Source: Candidatus Kapaibacterium sp. (GTDB taxonomy: Bacteria > Bacteroidota > Ignavibacteria > Kapaibacteriales > UBA2268). From it: a stretch of DNA of 5,448 bases. Location: NCBI GenBank assembly GCA_030835065.1, contig JAUQWR010000018.1, positions 1 through 5,448 on the forward strand. Reading direction: 5' to 3'. Positions 1 to 5,351 of the stretch are shown here, piece after piece. A program made the translations under genes and the position numbers. Under the pieces are notes generated by a model. It was not told the DNA's origin and made no database searches. It saw only the letters and a program-made list of their open reading frames with translations. Every line of letters begins with the position of its first letter. The stretch's first letter is position 1.

Positions 1-727
1 TTTTTGAAAGCTTTTTGTTTTTTAGTTCAAAATTTGAAACAGGAAAAATATTTACATAATTGCTCGATAAATGATTGATAAATGAATTATTACCAGTAGT
101 TTCTGTTTTATCATCAATTAATGATTCATTAGAAGCAAAGCTATCAAATGAACTAATCTCAGAGTTTGAAGAAGTCAGTTCGGCATCATCACTTTTATTG
201 TCGATAGGATTGATTGATGAATTAATAAATCCTGAATTAGATTGTTTTTTGGCTGTGATAATTGGTGATGCCGAATTATTAGCATTCGAAGATACAACAG
301 CTATATTATTTGAACTATTCTTGTTGGCAATAGTAATTGACTTATTGATATCTTCAATTTTATTATTAAAATAAGAAGAAAGCAATAAGAAGGTAGCCAC
401 AACAGCAACAGTAGCCGAAGCTAAAGATATGACTGTTCTAGAGCCAAGCATTTTGGAATAGAATGAAATAGTAGCAGGAGGCAAAGCTCCAATGCTAGCG
501 TCATCGAGACCAATTTTGCCAAGAATTGCATTTTTAAGATGATCCGGAGGGACCATCTGGGAATTATGAAAAGCATTTTTAAGGTTTACAAAACCTTTCA
601 ATTGCTCTTGCAATTCCGGTTTGGAAGCAATTTCATAAAACAATACCTCCGATTCGGATGTTTCGAGCTCACCATCCAAAAAAGCAGATAATTGTTCAGA
701 TAAATTATTAAGTTCATTATTAATCAT
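1..727 (-). CDS. Membrane-anchored anti-sigma-factor-like protein (3' end cut by window edge)
   Basis: This reading frame opens with ATG at 727 and stays open for 242 codons to the left edge, so the C-terminus is missing. Residues 1-72 resemble the cytosolic head of anti-sigma factors: an LSAFLDGEL segment at 13-21, then helical stretches ending around P60-P61-D62. Residues about 98-118 form one hydrophobic segment, presumably membrane-spanning. Residues 119-242 are rich in Asn and Ser, look disordered, and would lie outside the cytoplasm. There is no Cys in the visible part, so the HxxxCxxC zinc motif of ZAS-type anti-sigma factors is absent. It starts 17 bases after the ECF sigma stop, with a weak GAGA ribosome binding site five bases from the ATG, so the two are almost certainly co-transcribed. 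The likely role is to hold that sigma factor inactive at the membrane. This rests on gene order and architecture, since sequence similarity to known families is slight. A general membrane protein with a zinc-finger-less head is the alternative. Confidence 0.72.
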   Translation of the reverse strand, partial: MINNELNNLSEQLSAFLDGELETSESEVLFYEIASKPELQEQLKGFVNLKNAFHNSQMVPPDHLKNAILGKIGLDDASIGALPPATISFYSKMLGSRTVISLASATVAVVATFLLLSSYFNNKIEDINKSITIANKNSSNNIAVVSSNANNSASPIITAKKQSNSGFINSSINPIDNKSDDAELTSSNSEISSFDSFASNESLIDDKTETTGNNSFINHLSSNYVNIFPVSNFELKNKKLSK

Positions 728-744
728 AATAATCTCGTTTTATT

Positions 745-1308
745 TCATTTATCATATTCTTCAAAATAAGGTTGCAAAATTTCTCTTAGTTTATTTCTTG
801 CCCTATAAATTCTAATACGAATCACGGGAAGAGTAGTATTGAGAGCTTCAGCAATTTCGTTATAAGAAAGATCCATAAATTCTTTAAGAATGAGTACTTC
901 TCTAAATTTCTCAGGAAGAGCTTCAAGAGCAGTATTTAGTATATCATTAAGTTCTTTCTTTTCGTATGAGTTATCAAGGTACGGCATTTGAAAATCTTCG
1001 AGAGGCACTTTGTCGTTATATTTTTTTGCTTTTTCGTTGAGACAAAGATTTCTTGCAATTCGAATAAGAAATCCGGCTACATTAGTCATTTTGCGCTCAA
1101 CTTTTGCGCTCTCGTAAAATCTAACAAATGTTTCTTGAAAAATATCTTCAGCCGTATCGGAATTATTCAATATTTTTTTGCAATAAGTAAAAATCTTCGA
1201 AGAATATCGAGCATAAAGCACATCGAAAGCATCCCTTCCGGGCTTGCCGCCCTGATGGAGCATTTCGTAGAGCTCATTATCTGTCTTATTTTCCAAAATT
1301 TTACTCAT
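745..1308 (-). CDS. ECF-type RNA polymerase sigma-70 family factor
   Basis: This 187-residue protein has the size and two-domain layout of extracytoplasmic-function sigma factors, which direct RNA polymerase to a small regulon. Region 2 spans about residues 26-96. It includes the core-binding DIFQETFVRFY segment (55-65) and the FLIRIARNLCLNEKAKK stretch (80-96) typical of -10 recognition. Region 4 spans about 124-178: LEALPEKFREVLILKEF (128-144), then a helix-turn-helix beginning LSYNEIAEAL (147-156) and ending RIYRARNKLR (166-175). No region 1 or 3 is evident, as expected for ECF factors. In the recognition helix the usual TVKSR-like segment reads PVIRIR (161-166), which may reflect an unusual -35 preference or just lineage variation. 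The ATG at 1308 follows a weak GGTG ribosome binding site. The gene for a membrane anti-sigma-like protein follows 17 bases downstream. The family call is firm, but the ECF subgroup and regulon cannot be read from the sequence. Confidence 0.93.
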   Translation of the reverse strand: MSKILENKTDNELYEMLHQGGKPGRDAFDVLYARYSSKIFTYCKKILNNSDTAEDIFQETFVRFYESAKVERKMTNVAGFLIRIARNLCLNEKAKKYNDKVPLEDFQMPYLDNSYEKKELNDILNTALEALPEKFREVLILKEFMDLSYNEIAEALNTTLPVIRIRIYRARNKLREILQPYFEEYDK

Positions 1309-1332
1309 TCACACCAATCGGCTCATATTTTA

Positions 1333-1364
1333 ATTATATAAACAGATGAGAATGTAATTTGTAA
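1333..1364 (-). promoter_or_regulatory. Possible promoter for the sigma/anti-sigma pair
   Basis: The minus strand carries a perfect TATAAT at 1338-1333, 24 bases before the sigma ATG. The -35 side is poor: the best candidate is TTACAA at 1364-1359, with a long 20-base spacer and only three of six consensus matches. In DNA this AT-rich a lone TATAAT can occur by chance. Support comes mostly from position, in an 89-base gap just upstream of a two-gene regulatory unit. Confidence 0.28.
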
Positions 1365-1397
1365 CATTTATTTTAAATTTAGTAGAAAAAAAATGAT

Positions 1398-1799
1398 TTA
1401 GTAAACTAATGTGTCTATCATCAGTGGTTTGGAATACTGATTGGAGCTTGATTTATAAGCTTTAAGAGCTAAATTCTTGTTTTGTTGATCGTTGTGGTCA
1501 ATTTGTTTTTCTTTGTTTTGATCTGCTTTTTTCTTTTTATCGTTTTGCTTTGATTTCTGTTTCTTTTCAATTTTTCGAGAAATATTAAGCTTAGTAAGCA
1601 ATTCAAAATACTTATCTCTGCCATTATCTAATTGCTCAATCAGTTCTTTTGACTCTTTAGAGTTTGAACCAAAAGTAGTAATAGCAGTTTTTAATTTTTT
1701 GATAATGTCTTTAGTTTGATCCATTTCATGAATAATCTTGGCGGAGCTGTCTCGCGCCGCCAAGTTTGAATTCCCGATATTTAGCGTAATATCCCTCAT
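1398..1799 (-). CDS. Lys-rich hypothetical protein, 133 residues, unknown function
   Basis: I do not recognise this protein. The ATG at 1799 is supported by a good ribosome binding site, GAGG at 1809-1806, six bases upstream. Residues 18-72 look helical, with regularly spaced hydrophobic residues (I22, I23, M26, I32, I33, L36) and then LLTKLNI at 67-73, so a short coiled coil is possible. Residues 75-108 are a low-complexity Lys/Gln/Asn/Asp tract, strongly basic and probably disordered. The last residues (PLMIDTLVY, 125-133) are hydrophobic and could be a docking tail. There is no Cys, signal peptide or membrane segment, so it is presumably cytosolic. It lies in the same direction as bshA, the methyltransferase and the sigma factor, 53 bases after the methyltransferase stop. 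The basic tract could bind nucleic acid, but that is a guess. That it is a real gene is fairly likely, given the ribosome binding site and the fit between neighbours. Confidence 0.68.
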   Translation of the reverse strand: MRDITLNIGNSNLAARDSSAKIIHEMDQTKDIIKKLKTAITTFGSNSKESKELIEQLDNGRDKYFELLTKLNISRKIEKKQKSKQNDKKKKADQNKEKQIDHNDQQNKNLALKAYKSSSNQYSKPLMIDTLVY

Positions 1800-1805
1800 T
1801 TTTTA

Positions 1806-1809
1806 CCTC
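1806..1809 (-). promoter_or_regulatory. Ribosome binding site of the 133-residue hypothetical gene
   Basis: GAGG on the minus strand lies six bases before the ATG at 1799. It is one of the clearest Shine-Dalgarno matches in the window and the main reason to accept both the gene and its start. Confidence 0.65.
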
Positions 1810-1812
1810 AAG

Positions 1813-1841
1813 AGTATTATCGACAGTTTTCGGAAAATACT
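1813..1841 (-). repeat. Imperfect inverted repeat upstream of the 133-residue gene
   Basis: Two nine-base arms, 1813-1821 (AGTATTATC) and 1833-1841 (GAAAATACT), are complementary at eight of nine positions around an 11-base loop. On the minus-strand transcript the hairpin ends three bases before the GAGG ribosome binding site. No T-run follows it, so it does not look like an intrinsic terminator. It could be an operator, an RNA hairpin that modulates translation, or chance in AT-rich sequence. Confidence 0.4.
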
Positions 1842-1868
1842 TATAGGTAATTTTACTTAGTTGCTGAA
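1840..1868 (-). promoter_or_regulatory. Weak candidate promoter before the 133-residue gene
   Basis: The minus strand shows TATAAG at 1845-1840 (five of six matches to a sigma-70 -10 box). Seventeen bases upstream is TTCAGC at 1868-1863 (three of six for -35), inside the end of the methyltransferase gene. The -10 box overlaps one arm of the inverted repeat, an arrangement seen at repressor-controlled promoters. The spacing is ideal but the -35 match is poor, and read-through from bshA is an equally good explanation for expression. Confidence 0.22.
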
Positions 1869-2677
1869 AAACATAGAATTGGTATTTTCATTTTTAATGC
1901 ATCTTCTTTGAAATTGTCTAGTCTTGCAGCTATTTCTATAATCCAATTATCAAATTCATCGGCGGGAATTATTTCTTTCCACGAAGGCAAAAAATAATAA
2001 TTAATAAAATAATGATTGAAAAATGAAATTCCATCATTAAACTTCCATACTACAGAAGAATAGTCAATTTCATTAAGTTTAAAACCAATTTTTTCGAGTA
2101 ATTCAGAAATTTCTTTAGCAGGTTTTCTTTTATTATCAATATGATTTAGGATTTTAATAAAAACATCCGATCTGTTTTTTTCTTTAGCATATTCTTTGAA
2201 GATTTCGTAAAAAGTATCGAAAGTCTGATTACCATTAGTTGTAAAAATTAAATTAGCATTAGACTTCATGACTCTAAAGATTTCTGAAAGGGATTTTTGT
2301 AAGTCTTCAACATTATTAAGTCCATTGTTAGAAATCACTAAGTCGAAATGATTATCTTCGAAAGGAAGATTTTCGGCAAGAGCTTCGATAATATTATAAT
2401 TGCGTACTTGATAGAAATCGAGCTTCTTTTTAATACGATTTATACCAGAAGTCCAGGGATCGACAGCATAAATCGAGCAAGTATTGCCAAGCCTCATAGC
2501 TAAATCGATTGATGGGAAACCGCATCCGGCACCAATATCGAGAACAGTTTGATTGTTTTTGTAGTGTACTTTATCTAATAACATCATACCAAAAGGTGCC
2601 GCCCAAAGTGGCAGTTCATCATAGATTTCAGCATTTAAATCATTATTGCTATCGAATTTTATAGGAGTTTTCAGCAT
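1853..2677 (-). CDS. Class I SAM-dependent methyltransferase coupled to bshA
   Basis: This 274-residue protein should transfer a methyl group from S-adenosylmethionine to an unidentified acceptor in the cytosol. The Rossmann-type domain spans about residues 40-145. Motif I is VLDIGAGCGFP (45-55) with the GxGxG glycines at 49, 51 and 53. The acidic end of strand 2 is VDPW (72-75, D73). The UbiE-like ENLPFEDNHFDLVISN segment (102-117) is followed by N118 and G119. The leading segment YDELPLWAAPFGMMLLD (19-35) and the helical C-terminal half (about 146-274) probably form the substrate pocket. The ATG shares its A with the last base of the bshA TAA stop (TAATG), and no clear ribosome binding site precedes it. 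Its translation therefore probably depends on ribosomes finishing bshA. That coupling makes bacillithiol or one of its precursors a reasonable substrate guess, but ubiquinone/menaquinone-type or small-molecule methyltransferases share the same fold. The fold call is firm and the substrate unknown. Confidence 0.9.
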   Translation of the reverse strand: MLKTPIKFDSNNDLNAEIYDELPLWAAPFGMMLLDKVHYKNNQTVLDIGAGCGFPSIDLAMRLGNTCSIYAVDPWTSGINRIKKKLDFYQVRNYNIIEALAENLPFEDNHFDLVISNNGLNNVEDLQKSLSEIFRVMKSNANLIFTTNGNQTFDTFYEIFKEYAKEKNRSDVFIKILNHIDNKRKPAKEISELLEKIGFKLNEIDYSSVVWKFNDGISFFNHYFINYYFLPSWKEIIPADEFDNWIIEIAARLDNFKEDALKMKIPILCFSATK

Positions 2678-3801
2678 TAGCTATTCATCAGATTGTTATA
2701 AATATTTTCATAGTGAGGAATGATTTTAGAAATTTCAAATTCTTTAGCAGCTCTTTTTATAGAGTTGTCAGAGAAAATTTGCCATTTTTTAGAATTAGTA
2801 ACCAAATCAATAACATATTTAGCCATTCTTTTAGTATCACCAAGTTCAGCAAGATAGCCGGTTTCGCCATGAACAACAACTTCAGGAATACCGCCAATAT
2901 TGGAAGCAACCACAGGCACACCGCAAGCCATAGCCTCGAGAGCAGAAAGACCAAAACTTTCTGATTGGCTGGGCAAAAGAAAAATATCAGCACAAGAAAG
3001 CAGTTCAATAAAGGCATTTTGCTTGCCAAGGAATTTGACATTATCGATGATGTTGAGTTCTCTGGCTAATCTTTCAGTTTCGTTTCTTTCGGGACCATCA
3101 CCAATGAGCACAAGTTTTGCAGGTAGTCCGGCATCAAGAATTTCTTTAAGAATTAAAATAGTATCGGGCACACGTTTTACTTGTCTAAAATTGGAAATAT
3201 GCATAAGAATGATTTCATCTTTCGAACTCAAATGTTTTTTTACATTCTTACATTCATTTCTTTTGTATAATTTTGTATCAATGAAATTTGGCACAACGCT
3301 AATTTCTTTTTCAATATTGAAATTCTGATAGGTTTTATCCTTTAGATATTTGGAAACTGAAGTAATAGCGTCAGAATTTTCTAAAGAATATTTGACAATT
3401 GGATTGAAGGCAGGCTCCATACCAATCAGAGTAATATCTGTACCATGGAGAGTAGTAACGAGCTTAACGCGGGAATCGCCAATAATTTGTTTGGTAAGAA
3501 TCCCACTTATGGCGTGAGGAATGGCATAATGAGCATGTATGATATCGAGGTTTTCGTATTTGATTACATCCAAGATTTTGCCAGTAAGAGCCAAAGTATA
3601 AAGGTGAAATTCAAATAAAGGATAATGCGGTATTTCTACTTCGTGATAATAAATATTATCTTTGAAAGTGTCTAAGCGCATTGGCATAGCATAGCTGATA
3701 AAATGGATTTCATGACCTCTATTGGCAAGTTCTTGCCCAAGTTCTGTTGCTACAATGCCGCTTCCACCGTAGGTTGGATAGCAAATCATTCCAATTTTCA
3801 T
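2677..3801 (-). CDS. bshA: N-acetyl-alpha-D-glucosaminyl L-malate synthase (bacillithiol synthesis, step 1)
   Basis: BshA is a cytosolic retaining GT4 glycosyltransferase that joins GlcNAc from UDP-GlcNAc to L-malate, the first step of bacillithiol synthesis. The 374 residues match the family's usual length and its two-lobed GT-B fold. BshA hallmarks are visible: CYPTYGGSGIVATELG (7-22) with the glycine loop at 12-15, IPHYPLFEFHLYTLAL (57-72), IIHAHYAIPHA (87-97) and TTLHGTDITLIG (116-127). Next come VVPNFID (169-175), HISNFRQVKR (201-210) and LIGDGPE (232-238). The donor-site signature PSQSESFGLSALEAMACG (277-294) carries the E-x7-E pair at E281 and E289, followed by GGIPEVV (303-309) and GETGYL (312-317). 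The ATG at 3801 has a good AAAGG ribosome binding site six bases upstream. The gene diverges from yigZ and is translationally linked to the downstream methyltransferase. bshB and bshC, needed to finish the thiol, are not in this window. The identification is strong, because the PTYGGSG and PHYPLFEF blocks separate BshA from generic GT4 enzymes. Confidence 0.95.
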   Translation of the reverse strand: MKIGMICYPTYGGSGIVATELGQELANRGHEIHFISYAMPMRLDTFKDNIYYHEVEIPHYPLFEFHLYTLALTGKILDVIKYENLDIIHAHYAIPHAISGILTKQIIGDSRVKLVTTLHGTDITLIGMEPAFNPIVKYSLENSDAITSVSKYLKDKTYQNFNIEKEISVVPNFIDTKLYKRNECKNVKKHLSSKDEIILMHISNFRQVKRVPDTILILKEILDAGLPAKLVLIGDGPERNETERLARELNIIDNVKFLGKQNAFIELLSCADIFLLPSQSESFGLSALEAMACGVPVVASNIGGIPEVVVHGETGYLAELGDTKRMAKYVIDLVTNSKKWQIFSDNSIKRAAKEFEISKIIPHYENIYNNLMNS

Positions 3802-3807
3802 TTTTTG

Positions 3808-3812
3808 CCTTT
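3808..3812 (-). promoter_or_regulatory. Ribosome binding site of bshA
   Basis: AAAGG on the minus strand lies six bases before the bshA ATG at 3801. It occupies part of the 25-base gap shared with the divergent yigZ gene. Confidence 0.65.
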
Positions 3813-3826
3813 AAGAGTAAATATAT

Positions 3827-4477
3827 ATGAGCGAAATAAATAAAGACATAGACAAATATTATACAATTGCTAAGCCTTTGAGGGCTGAAATAAAAATTAA
3901 AGGTTCTAAGTTTATTGCATCAGCCGCGAGTGTAAACACGAAAGAAGATGCAATTCAGTTTTTAAATACTATTAGAGCCGAATTTTTTGATGCTACTCAT
4001 AATTGCTTTGCTTATAGAATCGGCTATGATGGTATGGAATTTCGTGCTGCAGACGATGGCGAGCCCAATGGCTCTGCCGGCAAGCCTATTTTGTTTTCTA
4101 TCAAAAAATTTGATTTGAGCGATATTATTGTTGTCGTTACTCGTTATTTTGGTGGTACAAAATTGGGTGTTGGTGGATTAGCTCGAGCCTATTCGGATGC
4201 CACCGAAGCCGTTTTGAGTATTTGCGAAAAGAAAGTTATAAATCGAACTACTTCTGTCAAAGTTTTTTGTACTTACGAAGATATTTCAATGGTTAAAAGA
4301 CTTGTTGATGAATTTGCTGTTACTTTTACAGAAAATTATGCAGATGCAATAGATTTTGTAGTTGAGGTTCATTTATCTAAAGTAGATACTTTTGTTCAAA
4401 AAATTACATCTGCGACATTTGGTAGGGCAGGTGCAATGGTAATAAATAATAAAAATCAAGTGTTTTTCAGTGAATAA
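3827..4477 (+). CDS. yigZ: YigZ/IMPACT family protein (UPF0029, DUF1949)
   Basis: This 216-residue protein belongs to the conserved IMPACT family, known in bacteria as YigZ. Its exact bacterial role is unsettled; eukaryotic IMPACT acts on GCN1/GCN2 signalling at the ribosome. The N-terminal IMPACT domain spans about residues 16-127. It carries KGSKFIASAA (25-34), the signature DATHNCFAYRIG (55-66), DDGEPNGSAGKPIL (76-89), and VVVTRYFGGTKLGVGGLARAY (102-122). The C-terminal part, about 143-205, matches the position and size of the DUF1949 domain. Length and domain order are normal for the family and I see no damage. The ATG at 3827 is preceded by a weak AAGAG nine bases upstream. The residues before K25 fit family N-termini, so this start is likely. 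It heads a plus-strand block with panC 10 bases downstream and diverges from bshA. The family assignment is very secure and the cellular function is not. Confidence 0.93.
   Translation: MSEINKDIDKYYTIAKPLRAEIKIKGSKFIASAASVNTKEDAIQFLNTIRAEFFDATHNCFAYRIGYDGMEFRAADDGEPNGSAGKPILFSIKKFDLSDIIVVVTRYFGGTKLGVGGLARAYSDATEAVLSICEKKVINRTTSVKVFCTYEDISMVKRLVDEFAVTFTENYADAIDFVVEVHLSKVDTFVQKITSATFGRAGAMVINNKNQVFFSE
3858..3863 (-). promoter_or_regulatory. Candidate -10 box for the bshA unit inside yigZ
   Basis: A perfect TATAAT on the minus strand lies 57 bases upstream of the bshA ATG, inside the first codons of the divergent yigZ gene. It would give a leader of about 50 bases. No convincing -35 hexamer sits at 16-18 bases, so the call rests on the -10 match and on the gap being too short to hold a promoter. 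Confidence 0.28.
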
Positions 4478-4479
4478 AC

Positions 4480-4483
4480 GGGA
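4480..4483 (+). promoter_or_regulatory. Ribosome binding site that sets the panC start
   Basis: GGGA lies four bases before the ATG at 4488. An in-frame GTG at 4470 would add six residues and overlap the yigZ stop. The ribosome binding site and the PanC-like N-terminus that begins at 4488 favour the ATG. Confidence 0.55.
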
Positions 4484-4487
4484 TAAT

Positions 4488-5351
4488 ATGAAAGTAATAA
4501 ATACAATTAAAGAAATGCAAAAGCTTTCGGATACTTTGAAAGCTCAAGGCAAAAAAATTGCTTGTGTTCCGACAATGGGCTATCTCCATCAAGGTCACCT
4601 TAGTTTGATTACTAGAGCTAAAGACTTTGCCGAAGTTGTTGTAACAACTCTTTTTGTCAATCCAACTCAGTTTGGACCAAACGAAGACTTTGAGCGTTAT
4701 CCGCGTAATTTCGAAAGAGACTGCCAAATGGCTGAATCAGCCGGTTGCGATTATTTGTTTGCTCCTGATATACTAGAAATGTATCCCATTGGTTTTTCTT
4801 GTAATGTGATAATCAGAAATGTAACCGATAAGTTCGAAGGTGAACGACGTCCCGGGCATTTTGATGGTGTGGCTCTTATAGTTGCTAAATTATTTAATGC
4901 AGTTAGACCTCATGCTTCGATTTTCGGGCAAAAAGATTTTCAACAGACTCTTGTTATTAAGCAAATGGCAAAAGATTTGAATTTTGGTATTGATATAATT
5001 ATTGCTCCAACTATGAGAGAGCCCGATGGACTCGCAATGAGCTCAAGAAATACTTATTTGTCGAAGCAAGAAAGAGAAGATGCCATTATTTTGTTTAAAG
5101 CTTTGGAAGAAGCTAAGATGGCTATAGATGGCGGTTGCCGCGAAAGAAAGGTTATTAATGCAATTATGCATAAAACTCTTAGGTCTGTTCCTCAAATTAA
5201 AATTGATTATGCCTCTTCTGCTTTAGCTGATAACTTAGACGAACCTGATACTTTTTTGGCTGGCGACCGTATTGTATTGTTGATAGCTGCGTATATGGGA
5301 AAAACTAGATTAATTGATAATTCTTTGGTTACTATTCCTAAAGGTAAATAA
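4488..5351 (+). CDS. panC: Pantothenate synthetase (pantoate--beta-alanine ligase)
   Basis: PanC condenses pantoate with beta-alanine, using ATP and passing through a pantoyl-adenylate, to make pantothenate, the precursor of coenzyme A. It is cytosolic and normally dimeric. From the ATG at 4488 the protein has 287 residues, close to the usual 280. It begins MKVINTIKEMQKL as family members do. The nucleotide-binding block VPTMGYLHQGHLSLI (27-41) has the HxGH motif at H34-H37. Next come TLFVNPTQFGPNEDFERYPR (54-73), the GERRPGHFDGVALIVAKLF block (118-136) and IFGQKDFQQ (145-153). The KMSKS-like AMSSRN (183-188) lies within the segment EPDGLAMSSRNTYLS (178-192). All these blocks are intact, so the enzyme should be active. 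An upstream in-frame GTG at 4470 is possible but less likely. The gene follows yigZ by 10 bases, and its stop directly abuts the next gene's ATG. panB, panD and panE are not in the window. Confidence 0.97.
   Translation: MKVINTIKEMQKLSDTLKAQGKKIACVPTMGYLHQGHLSLITRAKDFAEVVVTTLFVNPTQFGPNEDFERYPRNFERDCQMAESAGCDYLFAPDILEMYPIGFSCNVIIRNVTDKFEGERRPGHFDGVALIVAKLFNAVRPHASIFGQKDFQQTLVIKQMAKDLNFGIDIIIAPTMREPDGLAMSSRNTYLSKQEREDAIILFKALEEAKMAIDGGCRERKVINAIMHKTLRSVPQIKIDYASSALADNLDEPDTFLAGDRIVLLIAAYMGKTRLIDNSLVTIPKGK
5340..5344 (+). promoter_or_regulatory. Ribosome binding site of the DUF523-like gene, inside the panC end
   Basis: AAAGG lies seven bases before the ATG at 5352 and within the last codons of panC. 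It supports the start of a gene that is cut by the window edge. Confidence 0.6.

Noticed and set aside
68..88. Short tandem repeat GATAAATGA twice, two bases apart
   Set aside because: It lies within the low-complexity coding region of the anti-sigma-like protein, has only two copies, and is readily explained by biased codons.
75..374. A 99-codon plus-strand open frame encoding a Leu/Ile-rich peptide
   Set aside because: It is the antisense of the Asn/Ser-rich part of the anti-sigma-like gene. Its hydrophobic composition follows from reading those codons on the other strand, and no ribosome binding site precedes it.
988..1341. A 117-codon plus-strand frame opposite the sigma factor
   Set aside because: The minus-strand frame is an unmistakable ECF sigma factor. 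This one has no recognisable domain and an atypical Phe/Ile/Cys-rich composition.
1386..1409. Possible terminator after the 133-residue gene: TTAGT/ACTAA arms followed by eight T on the minus strand
   Set aside because: The stem is only five mostly A-T pairs, with a two-base gap that cannot form a stable loop, and it overlaps the last codons. The T-run alone is not enough in AT-rich DNA.
2713..3328. Several frames (83, 94 and 142 codons) overlapping bshA on both strands
   Set aside because: All lie inside the conserved bshA coding sequence and show no family motif or translation signals.
4470..4487. GTG at 4470 as an alternative panC start
   Set aside because: It overlaps the yigZ stop, lacks a well-placed ribosome binding site, and would add six residues ahead of the normal PanC N-terminus that begins at the ATG at 4488.
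4467..4727. An 86-codon minus-strand frame overlapping the start of panC
   Set aside because: It is antisense to the conserved PanC N-terminal domain and has no features of its own.
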